This document shows, in pieces, positions 17,972 to 27,012 of a stretch of DNA of 51,058 bases. The stretch is taken from positions 1-51,058 of the forward strand of contig JAIXTI010000205.1 in the NCBI GenBank assembly GCA_027484025.1, read 5' to 3'. The translations under genes were made by a program, and so were the position numbers. Origin of the DNA: a bacterium. Its GTDB lineage: Bacteria; Gemmatimonadota; Gemmatimonadetes; Gemmatimonadales; Gemmatimonadaceae. The first letter of the stretch is position 1. Every line of letters begins with the position of its first letter. The notes under the pieces are model-generated. The model searched no databases, was not told the origin of the DNA, and saw nothing but the letters and a program-made list of their open reading frames with translations.

Positions 17972-19363
17972 ATGACCGCCCCTACCTTGCATTCAGAAAG
18001 CGACGTCGTGGACGCCGCGGCCCCCAAGCCGACGGTGTATATCGAGACGTACGGCTGCCAGATGAACGTCTCCGATTCGGAGCTCATGTACGGCAAGCTG
18101 GCCGCGCACGGCTACGCCGCCGTCGACGCGCCCGACGGCGCCGATGTGATCCTCGTGAACACGTGCGCGATTCGTGAGAACGCCGAAACACGCGTCATCG
18201 GACGGCTGGGCGAGTTGAAGCGATTCATGAAGCCGGGCAGCATCGTCGGGGTCACCGGCTGCATGGCGCAGCGCCTTGGTGCGCGCGTGCTCGATCAGGC
18301 CAAGCATGTGTCGCTCGTCGTCGGTCCCGACGGGTATCGCGCATTGCCCGAGCTGCTCGACGGCGCGCGTCGTGGCGAGAAGTTCACCGCCACGGACTTC
18401 GACCTCGAGGAACACTACGAAGATGTGGTGGCGCGTCGGTTCGAAGGCGTCAAAGCGTGGATTCCGGTGCAGCGTGGTTGCGATTATCGCTGCACGTACT
18501 GCATCGTGCCCACGACTCGTGGGCCGGAGCGTAGCCGCCAGCTCCCCGACGTGGTTCGCGAAGTCCAGCAGGTGGTAGAGCAGGGGCTCTCCGAAGTGGT
18601 GTTGCTGGGGCAGACGGTGAACTCGTACACCGACGGCACCCACGACTTCGCCGATCTCCTGCGCGCCGTCGGCGCGGTGCCGGGTATTCGTCGGGTACGC
18701 TACACGAGTCCACATCCCAACGACTTCAGCGATCGCGTCATTGCCGCGATGGCCGAGACGCCCACGGTGTGCGAGCACATTCACCTGCCCATGCAGAGCG
18801 GCTCGACGAGCATGCTCAAGCGCATGCTGCGCCGCTACTCGCGTGAAGAGTACCTCGAGTGTGTGGCACGCATGCGCGCTGCCATTCCGGGACTCGCGCT
18901 GACCACCGATATCATCGTCGGATTCCCCGGCGAGACCGAAGAAGAATTCGAGGACACGCTCTCGATGTGCCGCGAAGTGCGCTTCGACGATGCGTTCATG
19001 TTCAAGTTCTCTCCCCGCGAAGGCACGCCGGCCACCAAGATGCCGGCCGAGTGGACCATTCCCGACGCCGTCGTCTCGGAACGTTTCGAACGCCTCATTG
19101 CGACCGTGCGCGGCATCTCGCGTGAGATCAACCTGCAGCGCCTTGGTGATGTGACCGAAGTGCTCGTGGAGAAGGTCGCGCGCGACGGGACCCTCTTGCA
19201 GGCCCGGTCGCGGGACTTCAAGACGGTGATGGTACCGGCCGATGCGGCGCAGATCGGTGACTACCTCACCGTGCAGCTCACCGGAACCACCGGGGCCACG
19301 TTCACGGGCACGCCCGTGAGCGACAAGAAGGAGCGCGCGCCGCTCCCGATGGCCATCGTGTAA
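17972..19363 (+). CDS. miaB: tRNA-2-methylthio-N6-dimethylallyladenosine synthase MiaB
   Basis: Radical-SAM methylthiotransferase that converts i6A37 to ms2i6A37 in tRNA. It has 463 residues. The N-terminal UPF0004 domain supplies the auxiliary-cluster cysteines C29 (YGCQMN), C65 (NTCAIRENAE) and C97 (GCMAQR). The radical-SAM triad is C170, C174 and C177 (CDYRCTYC). A TRAM domain closes the protein (about 385-450). TYGCQMNVSDSE with NTCAIRENAE points to MiaB over MtaB or RimO. The start is ATG 17972, 2 bp after the barrel gene. Confidence 0.95.
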   Translation: MTAPTLHSESDVVDAAAPKPTVYIETYGCQMNVSDSELMYGKLAAHGYAAVDAPDGADVILVNTCAIRENAETRVIGRLGELKRFMKPGSIVGVTGCMAQRLGARVLDQAKHVSLVVGPDGYRALPELLDGARRGEKFTATDFDLEEHYEDVVARRFEGVKAWIPVQRGCDYRCTYCIVPTTRGPERSRQLPDVVREVQQVVEQGLSEVVLLGQTVNSYTDGTHDFADLLRAVGAVPGIRRVRYTSPHPNDFSDRVIAAMAETPTVCEHIHLPMQSGSTSMLKRMLRRYSREEYLECVARMRAAIPGLALTTDIIVGFPGETEEEFEDTLSMCREVRFDDAFMFKFSPREGTPATKMPAEWTIPDAVVSERFERLIATVRGISREINLQRLGDVTEVLVEKVARDGTLLQARSRDFKTVMVPADAAQIGDYLTVQLTGTTGATFTGTPVSDKKERAPLPMAIV

Positions 19364-19430
19364 CGCACGTCCGCGGGCCATCGGCGTCGTCAGCATACGA
19401 CGCGCGACAAAATGGTGATACATCGACGGC

Positions 19431-21800
19431 ATGGCGTACACAGGTTGCGGCATGCCGTTGCTTATTCATGCGGCGGCCTGGTGGCTGGCCGGTTTGTATG
19501 TTGCCGCGTGGCCGTCCACACCCGCCCCGTGGCTGTTGCTGCTCCTCGCGGCCGTCGTGCTCATCTCCGCACGCCGCCTCGAACCGGTGTTCGCACTCGC
19601 CGGGCTGATCGTCGCGAGCAGTCACGCCACCGAAGTCGCCCGCTGCACCGACAAGCTGCACGCCGCGTTGCAGCGCGGGCAGGCTGTATGGGTCACCTTC
19701 GACGAGGTCACCGCCCCTCGTGGCCGGCGGTCGGCATCCGGACGTGGCGTCGCGGGGGAACAGACCTCACACCCACGCTGCGCGGTGCCGGTCTCGGTCC
19801 AGTGGCGCGCCATTACGGATGCCGTCACCGAACGTGGGCTCCCTGCGGCGGGCGACCGCGTACGAATCCGTGCGGCGTCGCTGCGCACCGCGCGCGGCCT
19901 GCGTCTCACCGACGGCACGACGCACGGGGGCGCCATCGCGCGCGATCCCTGGCGCGCGTGGCGTGCGCGTTTGGGGAATACCATCGACGCGGCGTTCCGC
20001 ACGCGCGCTCCGCTGGTGCGCGCGCTGCTCATTGCCGACCAGCAGGGCATCGCGCCCGATGTCCGCGATCGCTACGCCGACGCCGGGCTCGTGCATCTGC
20101 TCTCGGTCAGCGGCATGCACGTCGCGATCATCGCCAGCGCGCTGCTCACCCTTGGTGGTGTCGTCCGCGCCCCGCGCCGCTGGGTTGAACCGCTCGCCAT
20201 GCTGCTCGTGGCCGCGTATGTGCTGCTGCTGGGCTGTCCGGCGCCGGCCGTGCGCAGCGCGGTCATGCTCATGGTGGTGTCGGTGAGTGCGCAATATCAG
20301 CGTCCGGTACACGAATGGACGGCGCTGGCGCTGGGGGCGGTGATTCCCACGGCGAACGCGGCGGTCGTGCACGACCTCGGATGGCAGCTCAGTGTCAGTG
20401 GGATGGCAGCGTTGGTCGCTGCACGCGCGCTCAAGCGGCAGTGGCGGCTCGAGGCGCGCCGCGAGCCAAGTGTGCTGTCGCCTCCGGATTCACGCGTCTC
20501 GGCGCTCTGGCGTTGGCTCTTGCAGCGACAGGGCGTTGGCGGGTGGTTGGTGTCGGAATTGCTCACGGGCATCATCGCCACGGCTGTCACGGCGCCCGTC
20601 ATCGCGTGGACGTTCGGCCGCATCAGCATCGTCGCGCCGCTCTCGAACATTGCAGCGGGGCCCGTGATAGCGGTGCTGCAGCCGGCGCTCTTTCTGGCGT
20701 TGCTCTGGGCATTGGTAGTGCCCCCTGCGGCGGCCACCATGCTTCCCGATGCCACCCAACCACTCATGCGACTCCTCGACATCGTGGCCGATGTGGCCGC
20801 TGCTGTTCCCGGCGCGGTGGTTCCTGTCGCGCCCATGTGGTACGTCGCCGTCGGCATGGGCGTGGCCGCAGCGCTGGTGGTCCGCGGAACCGCCAGTCGA
20901 TACGGACGCAACTGGTATCTGTCGGCCGCGACCGTGGGGACGCTCACGTTGTGGCTGCCGCTCGCGCATGGCGGGAATGGTGAGCTCGAGCTGCACCTCC
21001 TCGACGTCGGGCAAGGCGATGCCATCGCGCTGCGAACTCCCAAGGGACGCTGGATTCTCGTCGACGCCGGACCGCGATGGACGGGCGGCGACGCGGGACG
21101 TCGTACCGTCATTCCGTATATCCGCCGACACGGTGGCGCGGTCGCGCTCTTTGTCTTGTCGCATCCACACGATGATCATGCCGGCGGCGCCGCGAGTGTG
21201 ATGCGCGCGTTGCGCGTTCCGCGTTGGTGGGAACCGGCGTTCGTCACGGCAAGCCCGGGATACGCCGACGCCTTGCAGGCCGTGCGCGAAACGCGCAGTC
21301 AATGGGAGCGTGTCCGCCCCGGTACCGCGTTCCGACTCGATGGCGTGACGCTCACGGTCCTCGCCCCCGATTCCGCATGGACGGCGGCGCAGCACGACGC
21401 GAACGAAACGTCGGTGGTACTGCGCGTGCAGTTCGGCCGACATCGCATGCTCTTGACCGGGGACGCGGAATGGAACGAGGAACGGTGGTTGCTGCAGCAC
21501 TATCCCGCCGAGGCTCTCCGCGCGGATGTGCTCAAGGTGGGGCACCATGGCAGTCGGACCAGTTCGAGCCCCGCCTTTCTCGCCGCCGTTGCCCCACGGG
21601 TTGCCGTGGCGTCCTTGGGAGCAGGGAATCGCTACGGGCATCCGGCACCGGAGACGTTGCTGGCCTTCCTCGGACGCGGGATCCCCATGCTCCGCACGGA
21701 TCATGAGGGGGCTGTCGTCATCCGCAGCAATGGTGTCCGGCTGCAGGTGCTCACGGGGGAAGATCACTGGACCCTTCCACCAGAACCGGGCGTTCGCTGA
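19431..21800 (+). CDS. comEC: ComEC/Rec2 DNA-uptake channel protein
   Basis: Inner-membrane channel for single-stranded DNA in natural transformation. The 789-residue protein has the three expected parts. An N-terminal DUF4131-like segment contains membrane helices and an OB-like region (about 1-190). The competence domain follows (about 200-490) with HLLSVSGMHVAI and DLGWQLSVSGM. The C-terminal metallo-beta-lactamase-like domain (about 520-785) has LLDVGQGDAIALRTP, DAGP and SHPHDDHAGG, so the metal-binding HxHxDH motif is intact. An alternative start is ATG 19452 (MPLLIH). No other competence gene is in the window, which is normal for comEC. Confidence 0.93.
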   Translation: MAYTGCGMPLLIHAAAWWLAGLYVAAWPSTPAPWLLLLLAAVVLISARRLEPVFALAGLIVASSHATEVARCTDKLHAALQRGQAVWVTFDEVTAPRGRRSASGRGVAGEQTSHPRCAVPVSVQWRAITDAVTERGLPAAGDRVRIRAASLRTARGLRLTDGTTHGGAIARDPWRAWRARLGNTIDAAFRTRAPLVRALLIADQQGIAPDVRDRYADAGLVHLLSVSGMHVAIIASALLTLGGVVRAPRRWVEPLAMLLVAAYVLLLGCPAPAVRSAVMLMVVSVSAQYQRPVHEWTALALGAVIPTANAAVVHDLGWQLSVSGMAALVAARALKRQWRLEARREPSVLSPPDSRVSALWRWLLQRQGVGGWLVSELLTGIIATAVTAPVIAWTFGRISIVAPLSNIAAGPVIAVLQPALFLALLWALVVPPAAATMLPDATQPLMRLLDIVADVAAAVPGAVVPVAPMWYVAVGMGVAAALVVRGTASRYGRNWYLSAATVGTLTLWLPLAHGGNGELELHLLDVGQGDAIALRTPKGRWILVDAGPRWTGGDAGRRTVIPYIRRHGGAVALFVLSHPHDDHAGGAASVMRALRVPRWWEPAFVTASPGYADALQAVRETRSQWERVRPGTAFRLDGVTLTVLAPDSAWTAAQHDANETSVVLRVQFGRHRMLLTGDAEWNEERWLLQHYPAEALRADVLKVGHHGSRTSSSPAFLAAVAPRVAVASLGAGNRYGHPAPETLLAFLGRGIPMLRTDHEGAVVIRSNGVRLQVLTGEDHWTLPPEPGVR

Positions 21801-21983
21801 GTAGCGCACGGGCGGTGGACGGGTCGCTGCTTGTTACATGCGTTTCACTGCCGCTCGTCGCAAAAACAACGGCGTTGCTCTTGCACGAGCTTGCCCGGAC
21901 ATCACAGCTTTCCGCGCAGCGCATGCGGCTTCCGGCTTCTGCCGTGGCTGGCGTCTCGCGTTCACCCTTCGGGGAGTCCTACC

Positions 21984-23063
21984 GTGGTCAAGCATACCGC
22001 CACATCTGTCGTCACGATCGAGCGCTTCATTATCGAGCAGGAACGCGCCTTCCCCGAGGCCACCGGTGAACTCTCCGGCATCCTGTACGACATGGCGCTC
22101 GCCGGCAAGATGATCGCCAACAAGGTGCGCAGTGCCGGGCTCGCCGACATTCTTGGCGCCACCCTGAACGAGAACGTCCAGGGCGAGGTCCAGCAGAAGC
22201 TCGATGTCATCGCCAACGAAATCATCGTCAAGGCGTTCGACCACGGCGGACGGCTCTGCGCGATGGCGTCGGAAGAAGAGCCCGACATCATCCAGATTCC
22301 CGAAGGGTTCCGCAGCGGCAAGTACGTGTTGCTCTTCGATCCGCTCGATGGTTCCTCGAACATCGACGTGAACGTCCCCGTCGGCACCATCTTCAGTGTC
22401 TTTCGCAAGATCACGCGCGGCACGCGTGGCGAGATGGAGGACCTGCTGCAGCCAGGACGTCGGCAGGTGGCCGCCGGCTACATCCTGTACGGCTCGAGCA
22501 CCATGATGGTGTACACCACCGGGCAGGGCGCGCACGGCTTCACGCTCGATCCCTCAATCGGTGAGTTCCTGCTCTCGCACCCGAACATCCGCATCCCCGA
22601 ACGGGCGCGGTATCTCTCGGTGAACGATGCCTACGAGCAGGACTGGCCGGAGCCCACGCGGGCGCTCATGCGTCGCTACCGCGGACTCGACGGACAGAAG
22701 AAGGCGCTCAATGTGCGCTATGTAGGGTCACTCGTCGCCGACTTCCATCGCAACCTGCTCGGCGGCGGCGTGTTCTGTTACCCGGCCAACGAAAAGGCGG
22801 CGCGTGGCAAGCTGCGGCTGCTGTACGAAGCCAACCCGCTCGCGTTCATCGCCGAACAGGCGGGTGGCCGCGCAACCGACGGCTACGGCAGCATTCTCGA
22901 CGTGGAGCCCACCGAGCTGCACCAGCGCACCCCGCTCTACATCGGCAGCAAGACCGAAGTCGAAATGGTCGGGGAGTTTCCGTTGCCGCGCTACGTAGCG
23001 CCTGGCATTCCCGAGCGCCGCGGCGGACCACGCGGCGCGACGACGCCGGTGTCGGCGCCCTGA
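21984..23063 (+). CDS. fbp: Class I fructose-1,6-bisphosphatase
   Basis: Hydrolyses fructose-1,6-bisphosphate to fructose-6-phosphate in gluconeogenesis. It has 359 residues. The metal and active-site motif is [15 protein letters not shown], preceded by the ASEEEPD metal-ligand glutamates. [17 protein letters not shown] near the C-terminus is diagnostic for class I FBPase. I chose GTG 21984 because GGGGAG at 21971-21976 is 7 nt upstream. The open frame runs back to 21831, but that part has no homology-like character. About 180 bp separate it from comEC, so it likely has its own promoter, though I could not pick one out. A strong terminator follows. Confidence 0.93.
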   Translation: MVKHTATSVVTIERFIIEQERAFPEATGELSGILYDMALAGKMIANKVRSAGLADILGATLNENVQGEVQQKLDVIANEIIVKAFDHGGRLCAMASEEEPDIIQIPEGFRSGKYVLLFDPLDGSSNIDVNVPVGTIFSVFRKITRGTRGEMEDLLQPGRRQVAAGYILYGSSTMMVYTTGQGAHGFTLDPSIGEFLLSHPNIRIPERARYLSVNDAYEQDWPEPTRALMRRYRGLDGQKKALNVRYVGSLVADFHRNLLGGGVFCYPANEKAARGKLRLLYEANPLAFIAEQAGGRATDGYGSILDVEPTELHQRTPLYIGSKTEVEMVGEFPLPRYVAPGIPERRGGPRGATTPVSAP

Positions 23064-23086
23064 TTGCACGGTATCGCGTAACGTCT

Positions 23087-23127
23087 CAAACGCCCGCTGC
23101 ATCCACGATGGATGCGGCGGGCGTTTG
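23087..23127 (+). terminator. Intrinsic terminator after fbp
   Basis: A 19-bp stem with one G-T wobble pairs 23087-23105 with 23109-23127 around a CGA triloop. The descending arm ends in GTTTG, with no long T-run. It sits 23 bp after the fbp stop and separates fbp from the mutase gene. Confidence 0.85.
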
Positions 23128-23167
23128 GCATCGTGGCCACGCCGCGCCGCCCTGCTAGATTCCGCGC

Positions 23168-24763
23168 ATGAGCGAGCGACTCTCCCCCTCCGGCATTCCC
23201 ATTCCGGCCGTGGTTCGGCCCGGCGACGTTTCCACCGAATATGCCCGTGATTTGGGCGACCCCGGACAGTTTCCGTACACGCGAGGCGTACAGCCCACGA
23301 TGTACCGCGGCCGCCTGTGGACCATGCGGCAGTACGCCGGATTCGGTACCGCCAAAGCGACCAATGAACGTTTCCGTTTGTTGCTCGACGCCGGTCAGAC
23401 GGGACTCTCCGTCGCCTTCGATCTGCCCACGCAAATGGGCATCGATTCGAGCTCGCCGCGCGCCGCGGGGGAGGTCGGTCGGGTCGGTGTCGCGATCGAC
23501 ACCGTCGACGATATGCACGTCCTGCTCGACGGGATCCCGCTCGACCGTGTGTCCACGAGCATGACGATCAACGCGACGGCGTCGACGCTGCTCGCCATGT
23601 ACATCGTGGTCGCCGAAGAGCGCGGCATTTCGCGCGACAAGCTGTCCGGTACCGTGCAGAACGACATTCTCAAGGAATACATCGCGCGCGGTACGTACAT
23701 CTATCCGCCCGCGCCGTCGTTGGCGCTGACCGCGGAGATGTTCCGCTTCTGCGCGGCGGAAGTCCCGCAGTGGAATCCCATTTCCATCAGCGGATACCAT
23801 ATTCGCGAAGCCGGCGCGACGGCCGTGCAGGAAGTCGCGTTCACCTTCGCCGATGCGTTGGCATACGTGCAACAGGCTGTCGATGCCGGGCTTCCCGTCG
23901 ACGCCTTCGCGCCGCGCCTCTCGTTCTTCTTTGCGGCGCACAACGATCTTTTCGAAGAAGTGGCCAAGTTCCGCGCGGCACGCCGGCTGTGGGCGCGACT
24001 CATGCGCGAACGCTTTGGCGCGAACGACGCGAGCTGCAAGATGCGCTTCCACACGCAAACCGGTGGGGTGACCCTTACCGCGCAACAGCCACTCAGCAAC
24101 GTGGTACGCGTGACGGTGCAGGCCTTGGCCGCCACCCTTGGCGGCACGCAGTCGCTGCACACCAACGGCTACGACGAAGCGCTCGCGCTGCCGACCGCCG
24201 AAGCGGCGACGTTGGCACTGCGCACGCAGCAAATCGTCGGCTACGAATCGGGGATTGCCAACACGGTCGATCCGCTCGCCGGGAGCTGGTACGTCGAGCA
24301 GCTCACCGACAACATCGAATCACGGGCGCTCGAGCTGCTCGCTAAGGTCGATGAGTTGGGGGGCGCCGCCGAAGCCATTCGCGCCGGTTTCTTCCAGGAC
24401 GAAATCGGGCGCAGCGCGTACGAGTACCAGCTTCGCGTCGAAGCGGGTGAGACCGTGGTGGTGGGCGTGAATAAGTTCGGCGACGGGCAGTTGCCGCCAA
24501 TCATTCCCGCGCCGGACTTCAAGGAGCTCGAGCGGAGTCAGGTGGCTCGCCTCGCGAGTGTGCGGGCGGAACGCGATCAGCCCGCCGTGACCGCCGCGCT
24601 TGCCCGCGTCGCCGAAGCGGCGCCGGACTACCTGCCCACGCACACGGCAGCGCGACGGGAACTCATGCCGCGCATCATCGACGCGGTGCGCGTGCGTGCC
24701 TCCGGCGGTGAAATTGCCGACACGCTCGAAGCGGCATGGGGCCGGTACCAGCCCACGATGTGA
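23168..24763 (+). CDS. Methylmalonyl-CoA mutase-type catalytic (large) subunit
   Basis: Acyl-CoA mutase TIM-barrel subunit of 531 residues, lacking the C-terminal B12-binding domain found in about 700-residue single-chain enzymes. [23 protein letters not shown] carries the tyrosine (Y56) that in methylmalonyl-CoA mutase contacts the substrate carboxylate; isobutyryl-CoA mutase has Phe there. [43 protein letters not shown] and the C-terminal [13 protein letters not shown] are all family motifs. A separate B12-binding subunit must be encoded elsewhere, since none is adjacent. Substrate is most likely methylmalonyl-CoA (propionate metabolism), but related mutases cannot be excluded by eye. Confidence 0.88.
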   Translation: MSERLSPSGIPIPAVVRPGDVSTEYARDLGDPGQFPYTRGVQPTMYRGRLWTMRQYAGFGTAKATNERFRLLLDAGQTGLSVAFDLPTQMGIDSSSPRAAGEVGRVGVAIDTVDDMHVLLDGIPLDRVSTSMTINATASTLLAMYIVVAEERGISRDKLSGTVQNDILKEYIARGTYIYPPAPSLALTAEMFRFCAAEVPQWNPISISGYHIREAGATAVQEVAFTFADALAYVQQAVDAGLPVDAFAPRLSFFFAAHNDLFEEVAKFRAARRLWARLMRERFGANDASCKMRFHTQTGGVTLTAQQPLSNVVRVTVQALAATLGGTQSLHTNGYDEALALPTAEAATLALRTQQIVGYESGIANTVDPLAGSWYVEQLTDNIESRALELLAKVDELGGAAEAIRAGFFQDEIGRSAYEYQLRVEAGETVVVGVNKFGDGQLPPIIPAPDFKELERSQVARLASVRAERDQPAVTAALARVAEAAPDYLPTHTAARRELMPRIIDAVRVRASGGEIADTLEAAWGRYQPTM

Positions 24764-24805
24764 TGCCTGCTGACTGCGTGACGGGCTGGCACTACTGTTC
24801 AGCGT

Positions 24806-26011
24806 ATGCCTTCTGATCACGACGAGTCCGCTTCCTCGAGGCCGCCGGCGCCAACCGCGACTCCCGCGCCGGCGTCGGTAAGCGCCGAACCGCGCCCGCT
24901 CGCGGTCGTGCGTGCCATGATCGATGCCCTCGACCGGGATCTGCTGCAGATCCTGGCGCGTCGCATGGCGCTGGTGGCCGAGGTCGCGGCGTACAAGCGG
25001 CAGCACGGCATCAAGATCCGCGATGCCCATCGCGAACAGGATGTCCTCCGCGACCGCCACGAGCGGGCAGTCGAGCTGGGGCTGCCCCCCGGTGAGATCG
25101 AATCGATCTTTCGCGTGCTGCTGCGCTCGAGCCGCGATCATCAGGCCGCGCTGCGGGCCGAAGTCCCGCTCACCGAAACGGCGTACACGGTGGCGATCAT
25201 CGGGGGACACGGGAAGATCGGACGGCTCCTCGCTCGACTCTTCGGTGACCTCGGCCACCGGCTGCTCATCGTCGACACCGATACCGCGCTCTCCGCCGCC
25301 GAGGCCGCGGCCGCGGCGGATGTCACCGTGATCAGTGTGCCCATTGATCGCACCGAGGCGGTCATCCGTGCGGTCGGGCCGCATGTGCGCCCCGACGCGC
25401 TCCTCATGGACGTGACCAGTATCAAGGCGGCGCCCATGGAGACCATGCTGGCCAGTACGACGGCCAGCGTCGTGGGGACCCACCCCATGTTCGGCCCCAC
25501 TGTGCACACGTTGCAGGGGCAGCGGGTGGTGCTCTGCCGCGGACGCGGTGACCAATGGGCCGACTGGGTGGCCCACAGCTTCACGGCGCGTGGCCTCGTC
25601 ATCACCGAAACCACGGCCGCGCAGCACGACCGCGCCATGTCGGTCGTGCAGGTGCTCACGCACTTCCAGACCCAGGTGCAGGGGCTCACGCTGGCCCGCC
25701 TCGGTGTGCCGCTTGCCGAAACGCTGCCATTCACCTCTCCGGCGTATCTGCTCGAGCTGTACGTGGCGGCGCGCCACTTTGCGCAGGATCCGGGATTGTA
25801 CGGCCCCATCGAAATGCTCAACCCGCGCTCAGGCGAAGTCACCGCCGCGTACGGGGTCGCCGTACAGGAGCTGGCACAGGTCATCGCGAGCGCGGATCAG
25901 GAAGCATTCACTCGGCTCTTTCACGAAGTACGCACGTTCTTTGGCGACTTCACCGCCGAGGCGCTCGTACAGTCGAGCTTCCTTATTGATCGGATCGTCG
26001 AACGGAGTTGA
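24806..26011 (+). CDS. tyrA: Fused chorismate mutase/prephenate dehydrogenase (T-protein)
   Basis: Bifunctional tyrosine-biosynthesis enzyme of 401 residues: chorismate to prephenate, then oxidative decarboxylation to 4-hydroxyphenylpyruvate. After a Pro/Ala-rich N-terminal tail of about 30 residues comes an AroQ chorismate mutase helix bundle (about 33-118; MIDALDRDLLQILARRM, KRQHGIKIRDAHREQDVL). The NAD-binding prephenate dehydrogenase domain follows from about 127 (VAIIGGHGKIGRLLARLF). GTHPMFGPTV and AAQHDRAMSVVQVLTHF match the T-protein class as in E. coli TyrA. ATG 24806 has no strong ribosome site. It lies 42 bp after the mutase gene. Confidence 0.94.
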   Translation: MPSDHDESASSRPPAPTATPAPASVSAEPRPLAVVRAMIDALDRDLLQILARRMALVAEVAAYKRQHGIKIRDAHREQDVLRDRHERAVELGLPPGEIESIFRVLLRSSRDHQAALRAEVPLTETAYTVAIIGGHGKIGRLLARLFGDLGHRLLIVDTDTALSAAEAAAAADVTVISVPIDRTEAVIRAVGPHVRPDALLMDVTSIKAAPMETMLASTTASVVGTHPMFGPTVHTLQGQRVVLCRGRGDQWADWVAHSFTARGLVITETTAAQHDRAMSVVQVLTHFQTQVQGLTLARLGVPLAETLPFTSPAYLLELYVAARHFAQDPGLYGPIEMLNPRSGEVTAAYGVAVQELAQVIASADQEAFTRLFHEVRTFFGDFTAEALVQSSFLIDRIVERS

Positions 26012-26055
26012 CACGTCGTCGGGATCCTATTGACGCGTTGCTACATTCATCTCGC

Positions 26056-26451
26056 ATGACCCCGCCGCGCCGCGCATCGCTCAACCCGCTCACTTGGTTC
26101 CGTCGCATCGAAGACGGCATCTTCGGGCTGGCCGCAGAGGCAGAGTATCGCCTCAAACTCGCGCCCCGCGGCGTGAAGATCGTGCCCAGCGATTTCGACC
26201 GGCGCATGATCCGCCTCTTTCTGGTCGTCATGCCGCTACTCGTCGGTTCGCTCTTCATCGACGATCGGCAGTTCCGAACGCGGTTGCTCGTGCTCGCGTT
26301 TGCCGTGGCCCTCTTCACCGTGGCGCTCATCTTCCTGCTCGATGCGCGTTCGTCGAATTACACCGGGCGCGGGCGGCCACTCCCGCCGCCCAAGCCTCGA
26401 AAGCCTGCTCCTCCCGCCAATCAACCGCACTGGACGCAACGCCGTCCGTAA
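26056..26451 (+). CDS. Small membrane protein, unknown function
   Basis: A 131-residue protein with no recognised family. A basic N-terminal part (NPLTWFRRIEDGIFGLAAEAEYRLKL) looks amphipathic. It is followed by two hydrophobic helices (about residues 58-72 and 80-98) and a Pro/Lys/Arg-rich cytoplasmic-type tail. I prefer ATG 26056. A TTG at 26008 is in frame and fused to the tyrA stop (TTGA), but would add a low-complexity Arg-rich segment. Either way it follows tyrA closely and may be co-transcribed. Confidence 0.6.
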   Translation: MTPPRRASLNPLTWFRRIEDGIFGLAAEAEYRLKLAPRGVKIVPSDFDRRMIRLFLVVMPLLVGSLFIDDRQFRTRLLVLAFAVALFTVALIFLLDARSSNYTGRGRPLPPPKPRKPAPPANQPHWTQRRP

Positions 26452-26490
26452 GCGGTATCTGCTCGTTCCCCCGCCACACGAGCTTCCATT

Positions 26491-26937
26491 ATGCGCGCCC
26501 TTGGTTCTTCGCTCATCATCGGTCTCGTTGCGGCCATGACCACCACGGTCATGGCGGCGGTCCCCTCGGCTGTGCACCTCCGGACTGAGTGGAGTGCAAA
26601 GATTACTGGGAAGGACGGACGGAAGGTGACCGGGTCGGCCACTGCCGTCCCCACCGCCGACGGAGCCGGGACCCTCGTCAGCGTCACGCTCGAGGGAGAC
26701 ACGCCGGGCGCGACGCGCCCATGGCATGTGCACAGCGGTTCGTGTGCCGCGAGCGGTGGCGTGGTCGGCGGCGGCAGGGCCTATTCGGCGCTCACCATCG
26801 ACCCCAAGGGGCACGCAACCGGCAAGGCCACCCTCGCCGTGACGCTACCCGATACCGGCAAGTTTTACGTGAACATCCACGATGCGGCGACGGCCATGAG
26901 CATCATCGTGGCCTGCGGGGACCTGCAGAAGCGCTGA
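26491..26937 (+). CDS. Secreted Cu/Zn-SOD/CHRD-like small protein
   Basis: A 148-residue exported protein. A signal peptide (about residues 1-22, ending VMAA) precedes a single beta-sandwich-like domain. Conserved-looking features are PWHVHSGSC, a Gly-rich GGVVGGG, FYVNIHD and a final ACGDL. The His-x-His motif, a second His in a VNIHD strand and the two cysteines resemble small SOD-like or CHRD-like domains. The full Cu/Zn-SOD set of metal ligands is not evident, so I do not call it a dismutase. The two cysteines may form a disulphide. A G+C-rich hairpin follows the stop. Confidence 0.6.
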   Translation: MRALGSSLIIGLVAAMTTTVMAAVPSAVHLRTEWSAKITGKDGRKVTGSATAVPTADGAGTLVSVTLEGDTPGATRPWHVHSGSCAASGGVVGGGRAYSALTIDPKGHATGKATLAVTLPDTGKFYVNIHDAATAMSIIVACGDLQKR

Positions 26938-26938
26938 G

Positions 26939-26965
26939 GCGGGGGACCCGCATCGGGGCCCCCGC
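26939..26965 (+). terminator. G+C-rich hairpin after the SOD-like gene
   Basis: GCGGGGG (26939-26945) pairs with CCCCCGC (26959-26965), 2 bp after the stop codon. The 13-nt interior could pair further. There is no T-tract. It is a plausible terminator between this gene and the plug-domain gene at 27013. Confidence 0.45.
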
Positions 26966-27012
26966 GCCGGGGACGCCATCCCCAACGCAACCTCTGTGGG
27001 GTATTTTCCAGT

